Source of the DNA: Tricholoma matsutake
Taxonomy: Eukaryota; Basidiomycota; Agaricomycetes; Agaricales; Tricholomataceae
Assembly (NCBI GenBank): GCA_026075535.2
Contig: AP026540.1
Span: 6,386,001-6,450,000, forward strand
Length of the DNA stretch: 64,000 bases
Direction of reading: 5' to 3'
Numbering within the stretch: position 1 is the first letter of the stretch; every line of letters starts with the position of its first letter. Under the pieces are notes generated by a model. That model had not been told where the DNA came from. It was given only the letters and a program-made list of their open reading frames with translations, and did not search any database. This document shows positions 24,399-37,000 of this stretch, in pieces. Made by a program: the position numbers and the translations under genes.

Positions 24399-24954
24399 TG
24401 ATGACTTCTCCTGCCTGGCTTGTTACTCTAGATTCGTTACCATCTGTAAGTTATGTTGAGGGTGTTTTTGTGTCGTAGACAGACTCGTCATGTGTGCAAG
24501 GGGCGACCCTGAAGTTTGAAAATCTTAGTATGCTAAGTAGTCCTGGCTTCTTTTGACATGATGATGGATAACAATTGTGAGCACTTCAGCAACCCGGTCA
24601 AACTTTGTTTTTCGCTCGTTCCTAAGCGAGTTTCGGTCGAAATGGTCCAACCGAATTGAGTAACTTTAAGTTGCTGAGCCTGAGCTCACGTGAGTAGGGT
24701 ACTTGTGATAAACAATGAAACATGTCGATGAAGCAACGATGAAGTCAGTACAACACGCCATACCAAAACGGCATAAAAACAACAGAATACATAGTACAAC
24801 TCATAATAGCGGAGAGATCCTTTAAAAGCGCGAAGACAAAACGAGCGGCGTGTTGCCAAATCCAGTCGCCTGCTCCCAAATAATCCTTGCATTTTTCGGT
24901 CGTTCGGTTTCACTTTGACCAGGATTGCTGAAGTGCTCCAATATGCAAACAATA
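24399..24954. other. Spacer between the transporter gene and the Plavaka-like element
   Basis: The 3' UTR of the transporter and flanking sequence, about 560 bp. No gene, LTR or clear repeat was seen. Confidence 0.45.
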
Positions 24955-24985
24955 TGCGCATCAGCAAAAACACATCTACTTTTTC
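24955..24985 (+). repeat. Left terminal inverted repeat of the Plavaka-like element
   Basis: Begins TGCGCATCAG and matches the right end in reverse complement with about one mismatch in the first 16 bases, then diverging. The outermost hexamer TGCGCA is itself palindromic. Confidence 0.65.
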
Positions 24986-26195
24986 CGGGACTTTTGCCTC
25001 CTTTTTTTTAGAACCACTTTTTTTTCACTTTTCCTAGGTGCTTATTGCCACATTTATTTTCCCTGTATGTGCTTTTCATGTTTTCCACTTTTGTGCTTTT
25101 CAGCTTTTCGGCTTCCTATAGGGCGAGGCTCTTTCCAAACACAACTAGGACTGATTAATATGACACTAGTACATATGGACTCTGGAGCAGCTTATTGTAT
25201 CTTTTCAACCAAGTTAATTACAAACCAGTGAATTTCAAGTTAACTGCTAAATTACCAAGTGCATGTTGTTAACCAAATTCAAAGTATTTCATGGGCATGG
25301 TAATCTATATACTTGTTAACATAGAATGCTTTGAACGAGTCTAGTGAAGGCGAGAAATCAAAACCCTCTTGTGGTAGGAAATCATCACCGGCAACTCCAA
25401 TCAGATGGGCCCCCCGCAACATACAATCGAGATGGACAACAGCTAAACATGGCTTGTGGCGATAAAAATCAGGCCGGACTATCCATAGCCCTGTCTCGTT
25501 GCAAGGCTCTTCTCCAACCTCAAAAACCAATGAATGAGTCCACATGAATAATTAAGCCCCTCAAAATTGAAGGAGAAAAACAAAAAAACCCGTGCAACTT
25601 CAAGCCCACAAAAACCAGGCTCGTCTGATTCATTTGCAATGAATACACAATCTCGCCTTGCTGGGCTTCTGTACCATGACTTGACAGAGCGAATCTGCTC
25701 ACGATGCATCCCACCAACACCACAGAGGTCACTTGGGGCATAAAATGTTGCATGAGCTGATGAATGCATGTAGACAGGACCAGAGAACTCTGGACAGCTA
25801 TCCAGAGGGACATGCACCCCATCAACCTCGGCATTAGGATTGAGTTGATCATAAAGGAATCTTTGGATGAGCTCTGGTAGTCATGGCTGATGGATGTGGT
25901 GCGCAAGTTCAATCGCATCAGGCAGAACACCTCGCACATCAATTACAGATGAGATATGCCCAAATAAGTATCTGACAACATACATTTGGTTTTTGATAGC
26001 TTAACTTCACCAAGACATGGGGGACTGTCAACAGCATCTTCATCAGGACTCCCATCTTCTGGATCAGGCAAAAGAGGATTTGGTGTGGATGGGACAAGAA
26101 GCGGTACATGTGAAGGCCCTTCCATCATACCATGGCTAGTGAAATTGACCCAAGCAGCAGCAAGTTTATCAATACACTGATTTGTCAGCAACATC

Positions 26196-26984
26196 TGGCC
26201 AAGTGGTTACTTGTTACTTGCTTGATATCCGCCTATGCTAACTAGAGCTAAGGACATGCCTCGACGGACCAATATTATGGACACCTCTTCAGATGGCAAA
26301 CATATAAGTAGAAATAAAGGTAGGTAGTATGAAGTAAGGCAGATATGAAATGCTCAGTCGCGGGTGCATCAAAAACCCAATGGGAAAAGCTACCGGCTGG
26401 CAACAACCACATAAGAAATGAAAAATAAAGGTTAAAACTTAAGGAACGTGAAGTGAAAGGTGTAGAAACATTCAACCCAACAGTGTGGACTGGACTGAAC
26501 ATGCACAGTACGACGTGGCTGGGTGACGTGGCCATCTGTGAGTGTATTGAGCGATTGTCGAAAGGGTTAAAAAAAGGAAGGGTGTTCTTGAATAAAATGA
26601 AAGTGTAAACGCAACAGCCTGGATTGAATGACTGTCTGATGGCGAACTGGCGAAGTATGATGTGGCTGGGTGACATGACTGGGTGACGTGGCCACGAGTG
26701 CACAAATTGAATGAGCGTGTTGAAGAATCAAGGGCGAGAAATACGTGGTGTGACATAGCAGTCAACATTGGGAGGATATGGGTAGTGGTTGATAAATGGT
26801 TTATGTGGGTAGGGGATGGTGATAAAATCGGGCTTCGTTTGCATCAACAACACAGGTTGCCAATTTGTGTGCTGCATTTAGACAGTGAGGCCTTCTATAA
26901 TTTAACGATGCGACAGGCGGCCACTCTAGCCAGCACCGGGACAACAGAGCAACAATTTGAGGGTGGGGTGGGTGGTGATGGTGG

Positions 26985-27021
<37 letters not shown>

Positions 27022-27050
27022 TGTGGCTGGAGCACATGTATGGGCACTTG
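26196..27050. other. Unidentified insertion of about 0.85 kb inside the Plavaka transposase
   Basis: Transposase sequence stops after the SKHI-R-AVK motif (about 27043 on the minus strand) and resumes with LGQMLLTNQ at about 26203, while the family lacks a gap of this size here. The segment holds two imperfect copies of a word like GTGGCTGGGTGACGTGGCCA (near 26515 and 26683) and a GTT microsatellite. No terminal inverted repeat or target duplication was recognised and no protein homology was seen. Borders are approximate. Confidence 0.5.
26986..27018 (+). repeat. (GTT)11 microsatellite
   Basis: Eleven perfect GTT triplets preceded by a GGTGGTGATGGTGGTG purine/T-rich tract. It lies in the unidentified insertion in the Plavaka transposase. 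Confidence 0.95.
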
Positions 27051-27775
27051 ACAGCTCAAATATGCTTGGACTCAGTGATTGATGAACAGAGGCCATTAGG
27101 AGCTCCAAACATTTGAATGAGGGATCGATAATGAACCAAAGAATATTGCTGAGGAAGCAAGAAACCATCAGGCCGAATTCCAAGTTGACGAAAAATTTCA
27201 TGGTTGGTGTGGAACTGAAGAAGTGTGGCATCAAGCATGGTCAATGTGTCTTCATCAATAACAGATCACTGGACAATGTAACAGAACTCAATAAGTGTGC
27301 TTACAGCCTGCACCATTTGGGGAGGTATGTGACCAGAAATTGCAGGGAGGTATACCTATTACAAGAATGGCTAGAGTAAGCACAGGTGTGAATTTCCAGA
27401 CTTTGAATGCCTGACTCGCCTTCATGAGAGCCTTGGAGTCATTTCCTGTCCACTGCTTGAATCCTCTTCCTTCATGAAAATGTCAAAGGCCAGGGTATGG
27501 TGACACAGCAGCAATCCTAGATAAGTGATTGAAGTTACACAAATTATGTTACAGCAAACAATGTACCTCTGATCAATGTCCACCAGAATTCAAAGTGCCT
27601 CAGTGTTTGAATGCGCACCTTTGATGTACTGTTCAACCCACTCAATGATGTGATCCTTGAAGGTACCTTTGACAATTTGATGGAGGATATCTGGTGAGAT
27701 AAGTTCATGAATGTCGGCTCGAGGAAATGAAGCAGTAAATGGCTAATGAAACATTGCATCAATTCTCTCCCTATG

Positions 27776-28483
27776 TGTCAAGAACTGTTCCTCGCCCGAT
27801 CGGAACCCACATCCATCTGACTCTTTCCCGCACATCGAACATGACTTTTGTCTACACCTCCCAATTTCGTTCCCAGCTGCCTTGCACTGCCCACACTGCT
27901 GTGCATCAGGCCGCCTTGTACAGCATCCACGGCTGCCTTTCCAAGGCTGCCATCTCTATTGCAAATTCGACTACAGATTCCTGTGCGGCTCCCGTAGGTA
28001 ATTTATCTACACAGTCAAGACACTGCCGCAGTCTTCGTTCCTGTTCCGCATTATTCCGGACTACAGTATTTAAGCTTAGTTAGTTTTGCCTTGTATTCCC
28101 CAGTTCGTATATTGACATAGACTCGACTTTACCCTGCCAATCTAAAACCTCCTTCTACTCCAACCCCTGTCCTCTAAGAGTCTGAACTACATTCGACTCA
28201 ACCTCTAGTCTCCCTCTGAAGTTCTAGTCTCATCTGAACTCAACCTAAGTCCCTCCGTACTCCTCCCTGCGTTTACCCGCACTTTCCCGCTCCTACCTCT
28301 AAACCCTCGACTTGAAATTAGGACACCAGATGAGGTGAAGGGCGCAGCTTCTTACAAGCTGAAGCCAAGTCCTTTCTGTTCCCCCTCCCGCAGAATCCGC
28401 ATCAACCCTACAATCTCCTGCTATCATCACCTGCAGTGTCCGGACAGATTCCGAAGCGGCCCCTCTAGGATCAGTTCTTAACA
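27776..28483 (+). repeat. 5' LTR of Gypsy-O (708 bp)
   Basis: TG...CA-type LTR starting TGTCAAGAAC and ending GTTCTTAACA. Compared with the 3' LTR it carries about 80 extra bp near 27945-28050, plus many C/T and G/A differences. No clear tRNA primer-binding site was recognised right after it. Confidence 0.92.
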
Positions 28484-28523
28484 GTATATATGAACTCACA
28501 CTTCACTCATCCATTTCCTCTCT

Positions 28524-29860
28524 ATGACCCCTACTGAGACCCGCCAGCGCACAACAAGAAACTCCCAACATGCCAGTACTATTCCAGGGATCTCTGCAAT
28601 CCAGGGATCCACCCTTTCCGACCCTCGACCCACCACTACTTTTGGAGTGTCTTCCAGACCCTCAAACATCTTTCAACAAATCGGCTCAGGAGCTCCCTCA
28701 ATCAGTGCCAACCTCATGTCCACCCATGCCCCACAACCTTCCAGCAACCCAGAAGGTTTTCGATCAAGAACTCCCCTTGAGTATGTAGGAGGCATTAACC
28801 AGCCTGAACCCTTCGGGTTGGAAGATCCTGGTCTAGAGGACGGACCCCCCGGCGGACCTGACGACCCTAGTGGTCCTGATGGCCCTGGGGGTGACCCCGA
28901 TCCCAATGATCCTGAGGATCAACCTCCCGCAGGGGAAAACCCTGACCCAGGGGATAGGTTCATAGATGTCCTTTACAACCTCTCAGAGAGTATCTGCACC
29001 CTTCGTCAGAATAACACACCCAAGACCGAAAAAATCAAAGTTCGCAACCCCGACACTTTCGACGGTGTCAATCCAAAGAAACTTAGAGACTTCTTAGTCT
29101 CCTGCAATCTTCATTTCCGTGACCGTCTGGATCAGCTCTCAGTTGGTTTGAGCCTGGTCTGAATGACCCGACAGATTCCGCACACTGGATGTGGGACTAC
29201 GAAGCTTTCCTCGCCGAGCTGGAAAGCAACTTCGGTCCGCACGACCCGGTTGGAGATGCAGAAAAAGCTCTCTCTGATTTAGCAATGAAGAAAGGTGGTC
29301 GTATCATGAAATATAATGTTGACTTCTGGGAATTAGCTTCTAGGGTCAACTGGAATGAAGCAGCCCTTCACGACCGCTATTTCCATGGTCTTCCGCTCCG
29401 GCTTCACATAGAAGTTCTCCGGGGTGGTAAACCCAATACGCTTGCAGAACTGCGCTTGAAAGCGCAGGACAGCAACGACATCTACTGGATGCAAGAAGAC
29501 AAATCCCATTTCGAAACAAAGAATTCCAGTAACATCACTAACTCTAGTCGGAAGGACTCTTCAAAAAGCCCTTCCCTGTCGACAAACCAAGCATCTTCAA
29601 ACTCCGCCCATGGTAACACCTCCAACCAGCAGTCTTCCGCGACAAAGAACACTTCCTGGGACAAGCCCAAGTCGTCCATCTCCAATAAGTTGGGGAAGAA
29701 CAGCAAGCTTACTGGGGAGGAACGAGAACATCGCATGAGAGAACAACTTTGTCTCTACTGCGGTGAGGAAGGGCACGTAGCAGAAAACTGCCCGAAATCC
29801 AAAGCCGCAAAAGCCCGTGCATCCACTGTCATTCCTGAGACTACGGACTTGGAAAAATAG
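28524..29860 (+). pseudogene. Gypsy-O gag (capsid/nucleocapsid), internally deleted
   Basis: Starts at ATG 28524 with a Pro/Gly/Asp-rich segment, then the retrotrans_gag-like core (PDTFDGVNPKKLRDFLVSCN, then HFRDR). At about 29135 the frame is lost and resumes in another frame (WFEPGLNDPTDSAHWMWDYE). The usual motif between them (a ...VLSYLKG... stretch) is missing, so a short deletion is inferred. The C-terminus carries a CCHC zinc knuckle, CLYCGEEGHVAENC, near 29750. The protein would package element RNA if intact. Confidence 0.82.
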
Positions 29861-32322
29861 TCCACAACCCTCAGGATACAGCCATTGGGGCTGGGGTTGC
29901 ATTGACCTTACCCACTTGGCTGCCTACGTTCATCTCAACGTGTCCGCTCTTTCTGACCCTGACTCCTTAACCATTCTTTTAACCTTTCCTGAATCTTCCG
30001 CCCCTTTCCAAACCCTTATCAACTCTGGCTCCTCCCACTGCTTCCTTGACTCCTCTTTTGTGTTGAATAACCAACTCAGCACGGAATCCATTAACCCGAT
30101 CAGTTTACGACTCTTTGATGGAACTTGCAACTCCACCATAACTCAGATCGTCAAACTTCCAGTCACCTTCCCTGCCGGTGAAGTATTCAATTTGTCATTT
30201 TATGTAACCTCGCTCGACTCTTCCTGTTCCGCCGTACTCGGTTATAACTGGCTGAAGCAATACAATCCGTTGATTGACTGGTCTTCAAGCCAACTCGCTT
30301 TCCGCTCTGCAGATCATAGAGGTCCAGCACCCCTGATGTCACCTTTGTCCCCAAATCTTCCAGTAGAAATCCTCAACTCTTCCACACTTTCCAAACCCCC
30401 CATTCCTCCTAAGTTTACACCTCCCAACATCTCCTTCATCAACGCTGCCGCTTATGCGCATGCTAGCAAACTTCCTGGGGCAGTAGCTTTTCAGATGACC
30501 TTTGCTCCAGAAGGGTTATCCGCCCGCTCCGCCCATTCCGCTATCTCTTCTGACCTTTCCGAGATTCTGCCTGAGTATCACGAATTCGCTGATGTCTTTA
30601 ATAAGACTAAAGTGGATACCCTTCCTCTGCATCAGTCTTATGACCTCAAGATAGAGACAGAAGACAATACTCCTCCGCCTCCGGGCCGAATGTATTCTCT
30701 CTCCCCCTCTGAACTAGAAGCCTTACGAGTCTTTATTGACAAAAATGTCTGCTCAGGTTTCATCTGCCCAACCAAGTTGCCACATGGCACCCCTATTCTC
30801 TTTGTCAAGAAGAAGGACAGTAGTCTCCGACTTTGTGTCGACTACCGAGGACTTAACCGTCTTACAAAGAAAGACCGCTACCCACTTCCTCTCATTTCCG
30901 ACCTACTTGACTCTCCCCGCAAAGCCCGCTTGTTCACCAAAATAGACTTGCGGCATGCTTATCACCTAGTCCGCATCACTGATGGTGATGAGTGGAAAAC
31001 TACTTTCCGCACCCGCTACGGATCCTTCGAGTGGTTGGTGGTCCCCTTTGGGCTCACTAATGCACCCGCAGCTTTCCAGCAGTTTATGAACGACATCTTC
31101 AGTGACATGCTGGATGTTTGTGTCATCGTATACCTCGACGACATCCTAATCTATTCCAACGACAAGTCTCAGCACGGGGCTCACATCAAAGAAGTCCTCC
31201 GCCATCTCTGGAAAAATGGACTTTATGCCTCTCCACAGAAATGTGAGTTCCACAAAGACACCATCAAATATTTGGGTTTCATCCTTTCACTGGATGGACT
31301 GCGGATGTCCGAGGATAAAGTCAAAACCGTGCTTGACTGGCCTGAGCCTAGGAAAGTTAAGGACATTCAATCCTTCTTAGGCTTTTGCAACTTTTACCAC
31401 TGCTTCATTAACAGCTATTCAGACATTGTCATCCCACTCACCCGCTTGATGTGGAAATCCGCACCATGGGACTTCAACAAGAAGTGCTGCGATGCTTTTG
31501 AAAAGCTCAAACAAGAATTCACCCACGCCCCTGTCTTAACACAATGGGTACCTGACTCACAGATGGTACTCAAAACCGACGCTTCCGACTACGCCCTAGC
31601 GGCTATCCTTTTGGTTTACACTGCGGATGGAGAAATCCATCCGGTCGCTTTTCATTCCTGCTCCTTCAATCCCGCTGAACTAAATTATGACACCCATGAT
31701 AAGGAACTCTTGGCCATTTTCGAAGCTTTCAAACACTGGCGGCAGTATTTCGAGGGTTCCGCAAACCCGGTTGATGTGGTCACCGACCACAAAAATCTTG
31801 AGTACTTCAGCACTATCAAGTTGCTCACCCGCCGCCAGGCCCGTTGGTCTGAGTACCTTTCCCAGTTCAATCTCATCATCCGCTTCCGCCCCGGGAAACT
31901 AGGGGCCAAGCCAGACGCACTCACTAGACGTTGGGACGTCTACCACAAAGGGGGAAATAGCGACTTTGCCTCTGTAAACCCAACCAACTTCTGACCTGTA
32001 TTCACACAGGAACAGCTCACCTCTTCCCTCCGTGCCACCTATTTCACCACACCTGTCCTTCGACAGGCAGTAATCATGGATATTGAGAAACTTCACCACA
32101 ACATCTGCACCTCCCTACCCCTTGACCCTTTATCATCTGCACATCTTCTGACACCTGTCAACCCCAACTGGACCATAGATGAGGCAGGTCTTCTCCACCA
32201 CTTTGACCAGATTTATGTTCCGGACGTTGTGGATCTTTGCCTCAAGGTCCTTCAGTACAAACACAATCACATCCTCTCTGGCCACTTCGGACAAAACAAA
32301 ACCCAGCAGCTTGTCCGCTGGG
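29861..32322 (+). pseudogene. Gypsy-O pol, first part: protease, reverse transcriptase, RNase H and start of integrase
   Basis: A single frame (open from 29817) contains a protease-like LINSGSSHCFLDSSF in which the catalytic Asp of the expected DSG is Asn. RT follows, with LFVKKKDSSLRLCVDYRGLN, LPLISDLLDSPRKARLFTKI and the YLDD box (VIVYLDDILIYSND near 31130). RNase H has KTDASDYALAAIL and DTHDKELLAIFEAFKHW. A TGA at 31992 sits where CGA is expected (NF-R-PVFTQEQL). The frame then continues into the integrase zinc-binding region (ILSGHFGQNKTQQLVRW) and is cut by Gypsy-A at 32322. Confidence 0.9.
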
Positions 32323-32748
32323 TGTAAGGGGACTAGGGGGGTGCCCTGTGTGTTTTTCCTATTTTTTATGTTTGTCCCATATTTTTCCCCACCTCATTTC
32401 CTTCTATTCTTCATTTTCTATGATTTTTCCGGATTTTATTACTAATTTTCCCTTGCTATCATGTTTGTATATGTTGACACTTTTATATTTAGAGGCGGAG
32501 TACCCCTTCTGACACATACCCCTTGGTATGATGTCATTCGGCGGCCTTGATCCGCCTATCTCTGCCTTTTTCTATTTTTAGGTTATATTTGATTTTTGTC
32601 GTCTTCACATATACTGGGCATCAGCAAGGGGATCCTTAGAGTTTTCTCTTTGGATTTCCCTTTGCTAGGTGCGCCCCCAATCCCTGTATTATGTAGCATA
32701 ATTTTAACTTCGGATTTCCCTTTGCTAGAGGCTTAGGTTGCCCTTATA
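32323..32748 (+). repeat. 5' LTR of Gypsy-A (426 bp)
   Basis: Nearly identical to the LTR at 37705-38130; the few differences are transitions, mainly at CpG (for example CTGACA here against CCAACA there). Confidence 0.96.
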
Positions 32749-32914
32749 GTAGAAAACTCTCCCCTAAGGCCTGAAAATCGCGAACGCGCTGCCCAAGATA
32801 GGCAGGTACGGACTGGACAACGCTTCCCAAAGCTCCACAGAGTCCCTACACACCGTTCCAGATACTCTTGCCTTTATTACGCCGCCATTTTCGCCAAACG
32901 CGCTCCCTAGCGAC

Positions 32915-34033
32915 ATGGACACATCAGAACGCTTCGACGCGCTTGAAAGCGACGTTTCCGGAATGCGCGCGCAAATCGACTCGCTTAAATCTATGATTGA
33001 AAACTTCGTTAGGACCCTCCAGGCTAACCCTACGACTAATAGCTCCCCCTTCACGACTCCAAGCGCACCCAACAACGATGTTTTGCCAAACGCGTCCACT
33101 AAGGAACGTGCCCAGATCAAACTGTCCCCCCCTGCCGAATTTAATGGTGCACGTGCGCAGGGACGTGCATTCCTTAATTCCTGTGAGTTATACATTAGTC
33201 TCCAGTCACATCAATTTGTCGATGAGGCTGCAAAAATTTATTGGGCCTTCACATACATGAAATCTGAACGCGCCTATCTCTATGTGGACCATATCCTACA
33301 TCAAACTAAAGAACTCGGTTCTCTACCTTTTTCCACTTGGGGTGACTTTCGAGCTGAGTTCATATGCCACTTCTGCCCCCTCAATGAACGCCACCGAGCA
33401 GTGACACGACTTGAGTCATCCGCTTACCACCAGGGACGTCGATCCGTGGACGACTATATCGATGAGTTCAAGGATTTGGTGGACATGGCAGGATATGGGA
33501 GCGGGTTACCAGTGGTGGTGAAGTTCTGACGGGGGCTCCACCGAGAAATTCAGGACCAGATTGCACAGATGTTGGAAGGGTGCCCAGCGGACGATGATAT
33601 CCTTGCTTGGTATGAAGCTGCTTCACTCTGTGACGAGAACCGACTCACAAATGCGGCATTTAATGCTGCATTCCATGCTCCAACTACCACTCATACACCC
33701 TACACCTTCAATCGAAGCCTTCCCCACCCTAACCCCATTCCTGTTCGTCAAACTCCCACACCAGCCATCAATGTCCCGGTACCAATGGATGTTGATGCAG
33801 CCCGCAGCTGTGCACGTAAGTTGGATCTCTGCTACCGTTGTGGGGAACCTGGACACAGGGCTGGAGCGTGTCCCCATCGTCAGGATATCCGCATGCTCAC
33901 CCCCGAGGGACGAGATGAACTCCTGCAAGATTTGTTGGCGCTTGTAGATGTTGAGGAAGCGAAGGATCAAGTTGCAGAGGAGGTTAAGCTGGAAGTTGTA
34001 GAGGAGCAGGATTTTCCTATTCGCAGCGAGTGA
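32915..34033 (+). pseudogene. Gypsy-A gag
   Basis: From ATG 32915 (MDTSERFDALESDVSGM, a coiled-coil-like start) through a gag core (INRRYWAFTY-equivalent IYWAFTYMKSERAY and FSTWGDFRAEFICHFCP) to a CCHC knuckle CYRCGEPGHRAGAC. A TGA at 33527 replaces the CGA seen in Gypsy-B (VVVKF-R-RGLHRE), so the copy is broken by one stop. Confidence 0.9.
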
Positions 34034-37000
34034 ATCGTATGCCCTCACTGCCTGTCCATAACCACTTTGAAGTCTTGTCAGTTGAATCCCTGGAGAATGA
34101 ATCCATTTCTGTGACTGCTCCCCTCTCTGACCCTTCGAAGTTGGCTAAAGACGTACCTGCTCTCCCCATCTCTCCTTCTACTCCACATCCCAAAATTAAA
34201 TCATGGGAGCGTAAACTACCACGCAAGTATATTGTGGCATCCACTCCCTCTGCACATTCCTTAAACCTAGCCATCGAACTGCAGACGACCGACACTGGAC
34301 AGATACTCAGTGTCTCTGCGCTCCTGGACTCTGGTGCAACTGGTCTCTTCATCGATTCCCATCTGGTACAACAACATTGTCTAAATACTCGCTCACTCTC
34401 ACGTCCGATACCTGTATATAACGTGGATGGATCCCCAAATGAAGCTGGTGCCATCCGAGAGGTTGCAGACCTGGTTCTCCGTTACAAAGATCATAGTGAG
34501 CATGCCCTTTTTGCTGTCACTCAATTAGGAAAGCAAAAGGCGATTTTGGGATATCCATGACTTCGAGACCATAACCCGGAGGTTGACTGGCACACCGGGG
34601 AGGTTACCATGAGCTGATGTCCATCCTGCTGTCAGACGTGTTTCACAGAAGCCAGGCAAGAACGTTGTGGACAGAAGGCGGCAATACGACGAACTCAGAA
34701 GTGTCGTGCTGGACCCCTGCCTATACCTGAAGTGGAATTGGAAGGGGTTCCTGATCTAATGCCGGACTCGGATGATGATGATGAGGACCCAGAGGAAGTG
34801 GAGGAGGGTGATCGGATCTTCTGCACTGCGATTCGCTCATCGCATGAGGTGTGTGCCACATCGAACATATCCCAACGCCTCGCTGAGGCCTTCCACAAAA
34901 ACAACGCTGCTAAATCCTTTACTAACTCCTTACTCCCTCATCTCCATGAGTTTGAAGATGTGTTCTCCAAGGAGTCATTCGACTCTCTTCCTGCGCGTAA
35001 GCCATGGGATCACGCGATCGAACTCACCCCCAGCGCAACCCCTTCATCCTGCAAGGTCTATCCTCTCTCTCCGGAAGAACAATGGCAGCTTGACCAGTTC
35101 ATCGACAAGCACCTGGCCTCTGGACGTATTTGACCATCGAAGTCACCCATGGCCTCTCCCTTTTTCTTTGTCAAGAAGAAGGATGGCTCACTTCGACCGG
35201 TTCAAGACTACAGAAGACTCAACAACATCACGGTCAAAAATCGCTACCCACTACCCCTCATCTCCGAACTCGTAAACCAGCTCCGTGGAGCCCGATACTT
35301 CACCAAGCTCGATGTCCATTGGGGCTATAATAATGTGAGGATAAAGGAGGGAGATGAGTGGAAGGCAGCCTTTCGTACCAACCATGGTCTTTTTGAACCG
35401 CTTGTCATGTTCTTTGGCCTTACTAATAGCCCTGCCACCTTTCAGACCATGATGAATGACATCTTCCATGACCTCATCCTCGAAGGCATTGTCTGCATCT
35501 ATCTCGACGACATCCTCATCTTCACTCACACAGTTGAAGAGCACTGTCGCATCACGCGCCTCGTCCTAGAGCGACTTCGACGGTACAAACTCTACCTTCG
35601 TCAGGACAAATGCGAGTTCGAAAGGACCAAGATCGAGTACCTCAGCCTGATTATCTCGGAGGGTCAAGTGGAGATGGATCCTATCAAGGTAAATGGGGTC
35701 ACAGCTTGGCCAACGCTCACAAACAAGAAGGAGGTGCAGTCTTTCCTGGGCTTCATCAATTTTTATCGGCGTTTTATCAAGGATTTCTCACATCATGCAT
35801 GACCACTTTTCGACTTGACAGGAAAGGAGGCATGGAGGTGGGATAATGCACAACAGGAGGCATTCGAAAAGCTTAAGGAGATGGTCACTTCCACTCCGAT
35901 CCTTACCTTTGCTGATGATTCGCGTCCTTTTCGTGTAGAAGCCGACAGTTCTGACTTTGTGATGGGCGCTGTGTTGGTCCCTGTATCTATCTAGATTCGA
36001 CTTCTCCTTGCACCACCGTCCAGGTCGCAGCATGGGGAAGACCGATGCCCTATCCCGACGTGCAGACCATGGGGATGGCAGTGGTGACAACCAAAACATT
36101 GTGCTGTTGCAGCCAGACCTGTTCACCATTTGGGCACTGGAAGGCATTGTACCCCAGGGTGAGGAGCGGGACATTCTACGTGACATTCGTCGTGCAAACC
36201 GTAGTGGTTTACATGAGGATGTTGTCGCCCGAGCTGTTAAAGAACTGAGGAAGGGATCGACCCTTTCCTTACATGCGGCAGAGTGGGCTGAAAAGGAGGA
36301 CTTGTTGTATTTCAGGGATCGCATCTATGTTCCCAATGACCCAGACCTTCGCCGGCGCATCATATCCCAACACCATGACTCACAGATTGCTGGCCACCCT
36401 GGACGCTGGAAGACCTTGGAGCTCACCTCACGGAACTATTGGTGGCCACAAATGTCACAGCTCATTGGTCAGTATTGTCGCACTTGTGACCTTTGCTTAC
36501 GCACCAAGGTCCCACGTCGCAAGCCTATTGGTGAGCTACACCCTCTTCCTGTTCCAGAGAGTCGTTGGGATGTCGTCAGCGTCGACTTTGTGGTGGATTT
36601 GCCAGAGTCAAACGGGTTTGATGCGGTGATGTGCACAGTTGACTCAGTGGGAAAATGCGCTCACTTCATTCCCACTCACACCACTGTCAGTGCCCTAGGT
36701 GCCGCTTGACTCTACCTCCACCACGTGTGGAAATTACATGGACTTCCTGGTGCCTTCCTCTCAGATCGTGGCCCTCAGTTCATGGCAGAGTTCACTCATG
36801 AGCTGTACCGACTCCTGGGGATCAAACTCCTCGCTTCAACTGCTTATCACCCACAAACTGATGGCCAGACGGAGCGAGTCAACCAGGAACTGGAGCAGTA
36901 CATCCGCCTCTTTGTCAATGAACGCCAGGACGATTGGGATGATCTCCTTCCTTTGGCCGAGTTCGGGTACAACAACCATGTCCATGCTTCCACTCAACAG

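Larger units (their letters stand above)
25279..27770 (-). pseudogene. Plavaka transposase, C-terminal block
   Basis: Minus-strand frames carry the C-terminal half of a Plavaka transposase. In N-to-C order: FPRADIHELISPDILHQIVK and KGTFKDHIIEWVEQYIKG (27700-27600), HFHEGRGFKQWTGNDSKALM (27450), IPPQMVQAVSTLIEFCYIV (27300), GAPNGLCSSITESKH (27080), then a foreign segment, LLTNQCIDKLAAAWVNFTS (26180), and the C-terminal domain with FSGPVYMHSSAHATFYAPSD, GVGGMHREQIRS and FKAFYVNKYIDYHAHEI (25280). In-frame stops at the Arg positions of PGL-R-HFHEG and SKHI-R-AVK are TGA. The Gypsy-O insertion and the internal segment also break it. Not functional as it stands. Confidence 0.75.

Noticed and set aside
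26801..27037. Minus-strand frame with poly-Gln and poly-His
   Set aside because: Produced by translating the (GTT)11 microsatellite and adjacent GTG-rich tract; not a gene.
35251..35544. Acidic minus-strand frames opposite the RT of Gypsy-A, Gypsy-B and other pol regions
   Set aside because: Antisense shadows that recur only because the two elements are copies; no stop-free extension and no motif, unlike the spliced antisense ORF in Gypsy-O.
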